Assembly (NCBI GenBank): GCA_025463305.1
Contig: JAOBWK010000065.1
Span: 1 to 64,000 of the forward strand
From: Ilumatobacteraceae bacterium
GTDB lineage: Bacteria > Actinomycetota > Acidimicrobiia > Acidimicrobiales > Ilumatobacteraceae
Length of the DNA stretch: 64,000 nucleotides
Direction of reading: 5' to 3'
This document shows positions 17,132 through 27,837 of the stretch, one piece after another. Both the position numbers and the translations under genes were made by a program. A model generated the notes under the pieces. That model made no database searches. It saw nothing but the letters and a program-made list of their open reading frames with translations, and was not told the origin of the DNA. Positions within the stretch are counted from its first letter, which is position 1. The number at the start of each line of letters is the position of its first letter.

Positions 17132-18526
17132 CAGCAGGCGCACGTTGCCGTCGCCCTCCCGCCCGGCCATGCGCGTCGCGACACCCGTCGAAGCGAACCG
17201 GTGGGCAAGATCGCGGTGCAGGGCGGCGAGCGAGCCGGGTCCGGCGCCGTGGTCGCGCAGAGTGCACACGATCTCGATCGAGCCGTCGTCGTGGCGCACG
17301 ATCTCGATCGCTCGGGTCTGCGACGGCCAGTCGATGACCGACGCCGTCGTGATCTCCCAGAACCCGCCGGACGGGCCGGGGCGGGGTTCGATGCGGTGGA
17401 TGTGGCGGTGCCCGACCAGCCAGGCGACGACGCAGGGATGGCGATGGGCGACGTCGACGAGGTGGGCGCCGAGGACACGGTCCGGGCGATCGCCGCGCAC
17501 GTTGACCAACGAGTCAGCGCCGTGGTGGCTGGCCAGCACCACCAGCCGTCCGGGGATGCGCTCGACCTCGGTCAAGCGATCGTCGAGCCACGCCAGCTGA
17601 TCGAGGCCGATGCTGCCCTGGTAGTCGCCGTCGGGATGGTTGGTGTCGAGCAGGATCAGGCGGACGTGCTCGAGGTCGATCACCGTGTCGATGCTCCCAT
17701 CGGCGACGTGCGTCTCGTCGAAGCCCGTGGCGCCGGCCGCGATGTGCGCGGCGACCCACTCGCGCCGATCGATGCTGCGCCGCCGCGGATCGGCGGCGAT
17801 CGCCCGGCCCGGACCGGCGCTGAACTGCTCGGGCGCGTCGAGGTACAGCGCCAGCGGATCGGCCGGCGTGAAGCCGTCGGGCCGTCGCAGCGACTTCGAC
17901 GCGCCGCCGGCGAGTCGCTCGGTGACGGGGTTCGGTAGGGCGGTCCCCTGGAGCAGCAGATCGTGGTTGCCGGGCACGCTCGTCCAGGCGATGCCGAGGC
18001 CTGCCGACACGATGGGCGCGCTGGTGCGCGAGACGAAGTCGTCGACCAACGGGTAGCCGAGCGCGCGCCAGGTGTCGTCCACCGTCGGGTCCGGGGACCA
18101 GTACGGCCACGGTGACGTGTCGGCATCCTGCGCGCTGCCGGCCGTGTCGAGCCGGGCCGTACCGCCGGCGACGACGGCCAGGTAGGCGTCGAGCTCGTTG
18201 CGCTGCGCGTTGTCGATGTTGTCGCCGGTCGAGACGGCGAGGTCGTACGGCCGGGCGGTGACGGGTCCGATCGGATGCGCGGCGATCGCTTCGATGTGGG
18301 CGTGCAGGCCGAACGCCGTGAGCGCGTCGTAGGGCCGGTGCATGTGCAGCAGCGGACGCCACAGCGGATCGTGGCCCTCGAGCTCGACCCACTCGGCACG
18401 GTTCGGCGATGCGGCGTCGAGCACGTGGAGGTCGGTGAGCTGGATCAAGCTCGCCAGGCAGGCGCCCGGTGCCGAGGACGCCGCGCCGCCCAGCTCGTCG
18501 CGGATCGCGTGGTCGCTGTCGGCCAT
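17117..18526 (-). CDS. Calcineurin-like metallophosphoesterase
   Basis: A 469-residue metallophosphatase. The metal-binding blocks are in order: QLTDLHVLD near residue 30, STGDNIDN near 110, VPGNHDLLL near 190, LASHHGAD near 350 and WLVGHRHIH near 390. The large insertions between blocks fit the longer actinobacterial TIGR03767-type branch, whose substrate is unknown. No signal peptide is visible from the ATG at 18526. That start is supported by TAACGT 7 nt upstream. It is divergent from acetoacetyl-CoA synthetase with only 23 bp between starts, and its 3' end overlaps the hydroxylase gene by 15 bp. Confidence 0.82.
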   Translation of the reverse strand: MADSDHAIRDELGGAASSAPGACLASLIQLTDLHVLDAASPNRAEWVELEGHDPLWRPLLHMHRPYDALTAFGLHAHIEAIAAHPIGPVTARPYDLAVSTGDNIDNAQRNELDAYLAVVAGGTARLDTAGSAQDADTSPWPYWSPDPTVDDTWRALGYPLVDDFVSRTSAPIVSAGLGIAWTSVPGNHDLLLQGTALPNPVTERLAGGASKSLRRPDGFTPADPLALYLDAPEQFSAGPGRAIAADPRRRSIDRREWVAAHIAAGATGFDETHVADGSIDTVIDLEHVRLILLDTNHPDGDYQGSIGLDQLAWLDDRLTEVERIPGRLVVLASHHGADSLVNVRGDRPDRVLGAHLVDVAHRHPCVVAWLVGHRHIHRIEPRPGPSGGFWEITTASVIDWPSQTRAIEIVRHDDGSIEIVCTLRDHGAGPGSLAALHRDLAHRFASTGVATRMAGREGDGNVRLLLPPR

Positions 18527-18533
18527 CGGCGCG

Positions 18534-18543
18534 ACGTTAGCGT
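18534..18543. promoter_or_regulatory. Overlapping divergent leaderless -10 elements
   Basis: On plus, TAGCGT (18538-18543) lies 6 nt before the GTG of acetoacetyl-CoA synthetase. On minus, TAACGT (18539-18534) lies 7 nt before the ATG of the metallophosphoesterase. The two hexamers overlap in the 23-bp gap, so the promoters should compete for polymerase. Confidence 0.55.
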
Positions 18544-18549
18544 GGCGCC

Positions 18550-20535
<1,986 letters not shown>

Positions 20536-20546
20536 CGCGCGCAACG

Positions 20547-20578
20547 TTGACACGGCGGTAACGATCACCGGGCATGCT
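20547..20578 (+). promoter_or_regulatory. Promoter of the transglutaminase-like gene
   Basis: TTGACA (20547-20552) is a consensus -35, and CATGCT (20573-20578) lies 6 nt before the GTG at 20585. The 20-bp spacing is longer than ideal. The pattern predicts a leaderless transcript starting at or near the GTG. Confidence 0.4.
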
Positions 20579-20584
20579 GACGGG

Positions 20585-21385
20585 GTGATCCGCACCGTGA
20601 CCGCCCATCTCGAGTGCGAGGTCGTCACGCCCGTCGAGATCGCGCTGTCCGTCGCCGCCGCCGTCGGACCCGAGCTCGTCAGCGAATCCCTCGTCGTCAC
20701 GCTCGACGGTGCCGACGTCGAGATGTCCGAGATCGTCGACGATCACGGCACTCGCCTGCACGTCGGCACCTGCGGCTCGCGGGGCAGCCTGGTGGTCGAC
20801 TACGGCGCCGACGTCGGCTCGCTCGCACCCCCGCAGGAGACCCGTCCGGTCGATCTCGTCCGCTACCTCCGACCGAGCCGGTACTGCGAGTCCGATCGCC
20901 TGTCGCCCGTCGCCCGGGCGGAGTTCGCCGGGCTCGACGGTGCCGACCTCGTCTCCGCCGTGTCGACGTGGGTGCGCACCCGCCTCGGCTACGTGCCCGG
21001 ATCGAGCCGACCGATCGACGGCGCGGTCGCCACGTTGCTCGCCCGGCAGGGCGTGTGCCGCGACTTCGCTCACCTCGTGATCGCGTTCCTGCGCGCGTGT
21101 GACGTGCCGGCCCGGCTCGCGTCCGTCTACGCACCGGGCCTGAGCCCGATGGACTTCCACGCGGTCGCCGAGGCCTACGTCGACGGGTGCTGGAGCGCGG
21201 TCGACGCCACCGGCCTCGCGCCGCGGTCCACGATGCTGCGCATCGCCACCGGCCGCGACGCCGCCGACACAGCGTTCCTCACCAACAGCCGCGGCATCAT
21301 CGTGCTGACGGGCATGGAGGTCGTCGCCTACACCGACGAGCGGTTGCCCTTCGACGACGTGAACTCGCTCGCCGAGCTGCGCTGA
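20585..21385 (+). CDS. Transglutaminase-like cysteine peptidase domain protein
   Basis: A 266-residue cytoplasmic protein with an N-terminal beta region and a transglutaminase-like core. The catalytic triad is Cys158 (GVCRDFAHL), His192 (MDFHAVAEAY) and Asp207 (WSAVDAT). Bacterial proteins of this type are peptidases or amide-bond enzymes of mostly unknown target; some accompany ATP-grasp/alpha-E genes, which are absent here. The GTG at 20585 is the likely start. The 3' end overlaps the convergent GGDEF-EAL gene by 58 bp. Confidence 0.83.
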   Translation: MIRTVTAHLECEVVTPVEIALSVAAAVGPELVSESLVVTLDGADVEMSEIVDDHGTRLHVGTCGSRGSLVVDYGADVGSLAPPQETRPVDLVRYLRPSRYCESDRLSPVARAEFAGLDGADLVSAVSTWVRTRLGYVPGSSRPIDGAVATLLARQGVCRDFAHLVIAFLRACDVPARLASVYAPGLSPMDFHAVAEAYVDGCWSAVDATGLAPRSTMLRIATGRDAADTAFLTNSRGIIVLTGMEVVAYTDERLPFDDVNSLAELR

Positions 21386-23700
21386 GCGTCCGTCGGCGAG
21401 GCGCGGTGCTCGAGCGCGGCGATGGTCGCCCGCATCGCGTCGGCGGCGATCGGCCGGCTGATCAGGTACCCCTGCACCTTCGTGCAGCCGAGCTCTTGCA
21501 GCACGCGCAGCTGGTCGGTGGTCTCGACGCCCTCGGCCACCATGTCGAGCCCGAGTGACGCGCCCATCGCGATGATGGTGCGCACCAGGGCGCGATCGTT
21601 GACGTTGTCGGCGACGCCCTGGACGAACGCCCGGTCGATCTTGATCCGCTGGAGCGGGAACCGCTGCAGCGACGAGAGCGACGAGTAACCGGTGCCGAAG
21701 TCGTCGATCGCCACCCGCACCCCGAGCGAGCGGAGCCGGCGGAGCGTGCCGAGCGCGATCTCCGGCTCGGCGATCATGATGCCCTCGGTGACCTCCAGCC
21801 ACAGCTGGTTCGGTGGGACACCCGCGCGAAGCAGCGCCTCACCGACGATGGTCGGCAGGTTGGGATCGGCGAGTTGGCGCGGGGACACGTTGACCGACAT
21901 GTTCGCGGTGGGCGAGCAGACGCCCTCGTCGATCCACGCGCGCAGCTGCGTCAGCGCCTCGAGCAGTGCCCAGGCGCCCATCTTGTCGATGGCCCCGGTC
22001 TCCTCGGCGATGGGGATGAAGTCGACCGGCGAGACCATGGTGCCGTCAGCCTGCGTCCAGCGCATCAGCGCCTCGAAACCGGTGACCTCGCCGGAGCTGG
22101 TCTCCATGATCGGCTGGTAGTGCAGGTTCAGCTCGTCGCGGTCGAGCGCCCGATCCAACGCGCTCTCCAGCGACAGGCGCTGCGTCACGCGCTCGTGCAT
22201 CGCCTCGTCGAACAGCGCCACGCAGTTCCGGCCTGCGTCCTTGGCCTGGTACATCGCCGTGTCTGCCTGGCCGAGCAGCACCTGCGCGGTGCGCCGGGTG
22301 TGCGCATCGGCGCGGGCCACACCGATGCTGGTCGTCGCGAACACGTCGCCGATCGGAGCAGCCAGCGGGATCGGCTCGCGGAGCCGGGCGAGCAGCGTTT
22401 CGGCCACCGCCATCGCGTCCGCGATCGAGCACGACGCGGGATCGAGCACGACGAACTCGTCGCCTGCGATGCGCGCGACGATCGCGCCGGGCGGTGCGGC
22501 GAGCCGCAGCCGGTCGGCGACGATGCAGAGCACGCGGTCGCCGGCGGCGTGGCCGAGGCTGTCGTTGATGTTCTTGAAGCGGTCGAGGTCGATGAAGAAC
22601 AACGTCGGCAGCCGATCGGTCGTCCAGCTGTCGTGCAGCGCACCGTTGATCTGCTCGAGCAGCAGGGTGCGGTTCGGCAGCGCCGTCAGCGGATCGGTCC
22701 GCGCGCTGTGCATCAGCGCCGACTGGGCGACCCGGTTGGCGCGCACGGCCTGCAGGGTCCGCGCCGCGACGAGCATCGCCAGGACGCCGACCGAGATCGT
22801 GCGCACGATCCGGTCGGTGGTGTCCTTCGGCGTGACCGCGGCCATCACCATGATGGGGACGACGAGCGCGATGGCGGTGGCCGCGAACCGACCCACGACG
22901 GGGTTGGGCGGCCCGTCCGGCGTCGGCTCGATGAGGGTGCGGACGCTCGGGTGGAGCAACGCCGCGAACACGAAGCCCGTGGCGATCGTGGCCGCGGCCG
23001 TGGAGACGTTCAGATGTCCGCCGAAGTGGCCCGAGGCCTTCAGCCCGCGCGAGAAGCCACCGAACAGCGCGGCGAGCACGGCGCCGGACGTCGCGAGCAC
23101 CGCGGGCGTCCGGGCCCGATCGGAGAACACGATGATGACCAGCAGGAACCAGAGGATCGCCCCGAGCGGGGGATAGGCGCTGCGCAGCACGGTCACCGTC
23201 GGGCTCATGCTGCCCCGGTCGATCGTCGGCCGCACGACGGTGACCCAGGCCAGCAGCCACACGCCCAGGGCGACGATGCCGCCATCGGCGAGCACGGCCC
23301 AGAAGTCGCGGCTGCGCCGGCTCCGCGCGACACGGGCGACGATCGCGATCACCATCAACACGCCGATCAACCCGATCAGCTCCGACCAGGCCATCGCCCG
23401 GGCATGCCCTTCGCTGAGGGTCCGCATCAGGTCGGCGAACGTGTTGCACACGGTCATCGCAGCGAGGCACACCACCATCCGCGTCGTCAGCCCGTTGAGC
23501 CGCCGCGCCGTGAGGGCGACGGGGATCATCAGCATCCCGACCGCGACGAAGCTGATCGACTGCCACAGGTGCGATCCGGACACGAGCCCGGCGAGCGCGA
23601 TGACCGCTGCGAGCAGCGGTTGGAGCCAGTAGGCCTCGACGATGCCCCTGGTGGAGAACGCCCTGGTCCGGATGGACGTGCTGTGCAGGCGGACCGTCAC
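21328..23700 (-). CDS. Membrane-bound GGDEF-EAL protein (c-di-GMP turnover)
   Basis: About 790 residues from the GTG at 23700. The N-terminal ~310 residues are mostly hydrophobic, with 8-10 predicted TM helices and no recognised sensor domain. A GGDEF domain follows (about 345-500; DPLTALPNR, DLDRFKNINDSLGH, and RIAGDEFVVLD, where the first Gly of GGDEF is Ala). The EAL domain (about 525-775) has FEALMRW, DFGTGYSSLSSL and IKIDRAFV, so phosphodiesterase residues look complete. AGDEF variants can still be active, so both activities are possible. The GTG sits in the loop of a small hairpin and overlaps the stop of an 18-codon upstream ORF. The frame stays open far upstream, but that part is antisense to phoH/ybeY. 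Confidence 0.87.
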   Translation of the reverse strand: MTVRLHSTSIRTRAFSTRGIVEAYWLQPLLAAVIALAGLVSGSHLWQSISFVAVGMLMIPVALTARRLNGLTTRMVVCLAAMTVCNTFADLMRTLSEGHARAMAWSELIGLIGVLMVIAIVARVARSRRSRDFWAVLADGGIVALGVWLLAWVTVVRPTIDRGSMSPTVTVLRSAYPPLGAILWFLLVIIVFSDRARTPAVLATSGAVLAALFGGFSRGLKASGHFGGHLNVSTAAATIATGFVFAALLHPSVRTLIEPTPDGPPNPVVGRFAATAIALVVPIMVMAAVTPKDTTDRIVRTISVGVLAMLVAARTLQAVRANRVAQSALMHSARTDPLTALPNRTLLLEQINGALHDSWTTDRLPTLFFIDLDRFKNINDSLGHAAGDRVLCIVADRLRLAAPPGAIVARIAGDEFVVLDPASCSIADAMAVAETLLARLREPIPLAAPIGDVFATTSIGVARADAHTRRTAQVLLGQADTAMYQAKDAGRNCVALFDEAMHERVTQRLSLESALDRALDRDELNLHYQPIMETSSGEVTGFEALMRWTQADGTMVSPVDFIPIAEETGAIDKMGAWALLEALTQLRAWIDEGVCSPTANMSVNVSPRQLADPNLPTIVGEALLRAGVPPNQLWLEVTEGIMIAEPEIALGTLRRLRSLGVRVAIDDFGTGYSSLSSLQRFPLQRIKIDRAFVQGVADNVNDRALVRTIIAMGASLGLDMVAEGVETTDQLRVLQELGCTKVQGYLISRPIAADAMRATIAALEHRASPTDAQRSSASEFTSSKGNRSSV

Positions 23701-23753
23701 GTCCGTCTGTTTCGGCCGCTTTCGTGCTCGCTCCAGGACCCTTGCGGTTTCAT
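23697..23753 (-). CDS. 18-codon upstream ORF overlapping the GGDEF-EAL start
   Basis: The reading from ATG 23753 gives an 18-residue basic peptide beginning MKPQGSWSE; its TGA overlaps the GTG of the GGDEF-EAL gene (GTGA). Translation of one would feed the other. CGGAC/GTCCG (23690-23694 and 23701-23705) can pair and puts the GTG in a 6-nt loop. A G-run lies directly before the ATG rather than at Shine-Dalgarno distance. Could be a regulatory leader peptide or chance. Confidence 0.35.
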   Translation of the reverse strand: MKPQGSWSEHESGRNRRT

Positions 23754-23782
23754 CCCCCCGGCCGGGCGGTACCGTAGCTGCG

Positions 23783-23808
23783 ATGACGCAGTCGCTGGCA
23801 CAGGTTCC

Positions 23809-23812
<4 letters not shown>
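23783..23812 (+). CDS. 9-codon leaderless upstream ORF overlapping the phoH start
   Basis: ATG at 23783 follows TACCGT (23770-23775) by 7 nt, the leaderless pattern seen elsewhere in the window. It encodes MTQSLAQVP and stops in CCATGA, so its TGA overlaps the phoH ATG by 4 nt. There is no good ribosome-binding site for phoH itself, which suggests phoH translation depends on this ORF. Confidence 0.45.
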
Positions 23813-24784
<972 letters not shown>

Positions 24785-24792
<8 letters not shown>

Positions 24793-25384
24793 CGCCTCGC
24801 GTCCTCGAATAGGCGGTCCGTCCAGGATCGGCGGCGACGTCGATCCCGAGGTGTTCTGCTCCGACGAGCAGAGCGACGTCGAGGTCGATCTCGCCCGCTG
24901 GCAGCGCCTCGCCGAAGGCGTCCTCCAGGCCGAGGGCATCCGCGGTGGCACCGAGCTGTCGATCATCTTCATCGCCGAGGACGACATCGCCGAGCTCAAC
25001 GAATCGTTCCTCGGGGTGAGCGGACCGACCGACGTGCTGTCGTTCCCGATCGACGCCGCCGAGCTCGACCTCACCCCCAGCGGCGGTGGCGCGACCCGCG
25101 GCCCGGACCGGGCTCCCCTCGATCCCTCCGACCTTCCGTTACTGTTGGGCGATGTCGTCATCTGCCCGAAGATCGCCGAGCTGCGGGCGCCCACCCACGC
25201 CGGCAACCTCGACGACGAGCTCGCGCTCTTGGTGGTGCACGGCATCCTCCACGTCCTCGGTCACGATCACGCCGAGCCGGAGGAAACGATCGTGATGCGC
25301 CGTCGTGAGCTGGAGCTGCTCGAGCAGCTGCACTGGCATGGTCCCGCCCCCGACGGCTTCCGACAGGAACAACCCTCCACGTGA
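24785..25384 (+). CDS. ybeY: Endoribonuclease YbeY (rRNA maturation)
   Basis: YbeY is a zinc-dependent RNase involved in 16S rRNA 3'-end maturation and ribosome quality control. The metal motif H3xH5xH is intact in HGILHVLGHDH, and RPTDVLSFP-type sequence appears as GPTDVLSFPID. From the GTG at 24785 the product is 199 residues, including ~20 extra at the N-terminus. The conserved fold seems to begin at VFCSDEQSDVEVD, so a later start (GTG 24850) is possible. It overlaps phoH by 8 nt and corC by 4 nt (GTGA). Confidence 0.9.
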
Positions 25385-26685
25385 TCGCCCTCGAGTTCAC
25401 CCAGACGGACGCGCTGATGGTGGCCGCCATCTTCGTCCTGCTGGTCATCCTGGCGTTCTGCTCGGCTGCCGAGATGGGCCTGTCGCGCATGACCAAGCCG
25501 AAGGCCGACTCGCTGCTCGACCAGGGCCACAAGTCGGCCAAGGTCCTCGCCAAGCTCGTCGCCGATCCCGAGCGGTGGATCAACCCGCTGCTGCTGACGG
25601 TGTTCATCTGCCAGATCGTCCAGTCGACGCTCACGGCCGTGGTGTTCGACGACCTGTTCGGCACCTGGGGCGTCGTTGCCGGCGTGTTCATCAACGTGCT
25701 CGTGTTCTTCGTGTTCGCCGAGGCCGTGCCGAAGACCTACGCGGTCCTGTTCCCGCAGCGCGCTGCGCTGCTCACCGCTCGACCCGCCGCCGCGCTGGTG
25801 GCGTTCCCGCCGCTGAAGTGGATCTCCCGCGGCCTGATCTGGCTGACCAACGTGATCGTCAAGGGCAAGGGCCTGCACAAGGGCCCGTACGTGTCCGAGC
25901 GCGAGCTGCTGGGCATCGTCGAGGCCGCCGCCCACGACGGCGAGATCGAGCACGAGGAGAGCCGGCTGATCAAGTCGGTCGTCGAGTTCGGCGACACGGT
26001 GGCCCGCGAGATCATGGTGCCCCGCCCCGACATGGTGTGGGTCGGTCGTGAGGCCACCATCACCGAGGCGCTCGACCTCGCCATCGAGAAGGGCGTCAGC
26101 CGCCTCCCGGTGCTCAGCGAGGACGACGACGACCTCGTCGGCCTCGCGTACACCAAGGACCTGATGCGCCTCGAGCGCGACGGCAGGGGCGCCACGCACG
26201 TGATCGACGCGGTGCGTCCCGTCCACGTCGTGCCGGAGAACAAGCCCGTCGCCCGGCTGATGCGCGAGATGCAGTCGCAGAAGTACCACCTGGTGTTCGT
26301 GGCCGACGAGTACGGCGCGATCTCCGGCCTCGTCACGCTCGAGGACTGCCTCGAGGAGCTGGTCGGCGACATCGTCGACGAGCACGACACCGAGGAGTCC
26401 GAGGTCGAGCGGCTGACCAACGGCGACTACCTCGTCGACGGTGGCATGTCGATCGAGGACGTCAACGAGCTGCTCGACATCAGCGTGCCCGACGACGACT
26501 TCGAGACCATCGGCGGGTTCCTGTTCAGCACCCTCGAGCACGTGCCCGATGTCGGCGAGAGCGTCGACTTCGACGGCTGGCGCTTCCGCGCCCACGAGGT
26601 CGAGGGCCGCCGCGTCCGCCGCCTCCGGGTCAGCGTCCTGCATCCCGAGGTCGCCGCCGCCACCGAACCCGACCACGACAACTGA
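25381..26685 (+). CDS. CorC/HlyC family CNNM-CBS membrane protein
   Basis: A 434-residue hemolysin-family protein. The N-terminal DUF21/CNNM domain (about 1-190) has four hydrophobic segments, starting with MMVAAIFVLLVILAF-like sequence and the AAEMGLSRM motif. Two CBS domains follow (about 210-340; REIMVPRPDMVWV, MREMQSQKYHLVFVADEYG), then a C-terminal CorC_HlyC domain (about 355-425). CNNM/CorC proteins are linked to Mg2+ (or Co2+) transport and ATP sensing. The GTG at 25381 overlaps the ybeY stop. The stop lies inside a hairpin shared with the convergent menE gene. Confidence 0.92.
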   Translation: MIALEFTQTDALMVAAIFVLLVILAFCSAAEMGLSRMTKPKADSLLDQGHKSAKVLAKLVADPERWINPLLLTVFICQIVQSTLTAVVFDDLFGTWGVVAGVFINVLVFFVFAEAVPKTYAVLFPQRAALLTARPAAALVAFPPLKWISRGLIWLTNVIVKGKGLHKGPYVSERELLGIVEAAAHDGEIEHEESRLIKSVVEFGDTVAREIMVPRPDMVWVGREATITEALDLAIEKGVSRLPVLSEDDDDLVGLAYTKDLMRLERDGRGATHVIDAVRPVHVVPENKPVARLMREMQSQKYHLVFVADEYGAISGLVTLEDCLEELVGDIVDEHDTEESEVERLTNGDYLVDGGMSIEDVNELLDISVPDDDFETIGGFLFSTLEHVPDVGESVDFDGWRFRAHEVEGRRVRRLRVSVLHPEVAAATEPDHDN

Positions 26686-26699
26686 CGCGCAACGTCAGT
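26681..26699. terminator. Bidirectional hairpin overlapping both stop codons
   Basis: ACTGACG-CGCAA-CGTCAGT has a perfect 7-bp stem and a 5-nt loop. It contains the TGA of corC (26683-26685) and the TGA of menE on the other strand (26697-26695). No T-tract follows on either side. It may act as a shared terminator or stabilise both 3' ends. Confidence 0.5.
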
Positions 26700-27834
26700 G
26701 CCGGTCTCGGTCGCGGTCGAGGCCGGCGACGAGTTCTGCCCGGCGGAGCTTGCCGAGGGCGGTGCGCGGCAGCGTGTCGACCAGCACCAACGAACGCGGG
26801 GCGATGAAGGCAGGGTGCGCGACACGCACGTGGTCGCGCAGCGCAGCGAGCGTCGGCGGTTCGGCCGGGTCCGCGGGGATCACCCAGGCCACCACGCGCT
26901 GGCCCCACTCGGGATCATCGACACCGGCGACGCCGACGTCGGCCACCTGTGGGTGATCGGCCAGTGCCGCCTCCACGGTCTCCGGCCACACGTTCTCGCC
27001 GCCGCTGATGATCAGATCGCCGGCCCGCCCTTCCACCTGCAGCCGCCCGTCCGCGGCGACACCCCCGAGGTCGCCGGTGTGCAGCCAGCCCTGGGCGTCG
27101 ATCGGTGTCGAGCCGTCGCGATACGCGCGCAGCAGCATCGGGCACCGGATCAGGATCTCGCGATCGGCGGTGAGCTCGATCTCGACACCGTCGAGCGGCA
27201 CGCCGTCGTAGACCACGCCGCTGCCGGTCTCGGTGAGCCCGTAGGTGGTGACGGTGTTGGCCGGGCGATCGACGGGCGGCCGGCTGCCGCCGAGCACGAT
27301 GCAGCGGAAGATGGCCGGGTCGATGCGCCGCAAGGCCGTGGCCACCAGCGACGTGAGCGTGACGCCGTCGGCCGCCGCGGCGGTGACCGCATCGGCGTCG
27401 AACCCGGGCAGCACCGTCAGCGGTGCGCCGGTGTGCAGCGCGCGGGTGACCACCGACAGCCCGCCGACGTGGGCGAGCGGGAGGCACGCCAGCCACCGGT
27501 CGTCGGCGCCGACGCCCAGCCGTGCGCTGGTCGCCACCGCCGACGCGGCGACGGCCTCATGGGTGAGCACCACGCCCTTCGGGCTGCCCGTCGATCCGCT
27601 CGTCGCCATCACCAGCGCGTCGCCCAGTTCGGTGGGCAGCCCGCCGCCGACGGACTGCTGGCCGTCGGCGTCGATCACCGTGCCCGCGTGCATCGCTGCC
27701 ACCAGTTCGCGTCGAGCCGCTGTGGGCAGGCGCTGATCGATCGGCAGCACGGCGTCGCCGCGTGCCCAGACGCGCTGCAGCGCGTCGACGAACGCGTCAC
27801 CGCCCGGCAGGTCGAGCGCGACGAGTGAGGGCAT
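26695..27834 (-). CDS. menE: o-Succinylbenzoate-CoA ligase
   Basis: A 379-residue ANL ligase, the compact actinobacterial MenE form. ATSGSTGSPKGVVLTH (near residue 85) is the ATP loop, LPLAHVGGLSVV is characteristic of MenE, TTYGLTETGSG is the A5 motif, and RAGDLIISGGENVWPETVE the hinge. The C-terminal lysine is in LGKLRRAEL. It makes OSB-CoA for 1,4-dihydroxy-2-naphthoyl-CoA synthesis in the menaquinone pathway. The amidase gene ends 3 bp upstream, so both should share a transcript. menB and menC are not in this window. Confidence 0.87.
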   Translation of the reverse strand: MPSLVALDLPGGDAFVDALQRVWARGDAVLPIDQRLPTAARRELVAAMHAGTVIDADGQQSVGGGLPTELGDALVMATSGSTGSPKGVVLTHEAVAASAVATSARLGVGADDRWLACLPLAHVGGLSVVTRALHTGAPLTVLPGFDADAVTAAAADGVTLTSLVATALRRIDPAIFRCIVLGGSRPPVDRPANTVTTYGLTETGSGVVYDGVPLDGVEIELTADREILIRCPMLLRAYRDGSTPIDAQGWLHTGDLGGVAADGRLQVEGRAGDLIISGGENVWPETVEAALADHPQVADVGVAGVDDPEWGQRVVAWVIPADPAEPPTLAALRDHVRVAHPAFIAPRSLVLVDTLPRTALGKLRRAELVAGLDRDRDRH

Positions 27835-27837
27835 CGA

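Noticed and set aside
23701..23760. Leader of the GGDEF-EAL gene as a known c-di-GMP riboswitch
   Set aside because: I do not see the conserved core of class I or II c-di-GMP aptamers. The region is reported only as a possible leader.
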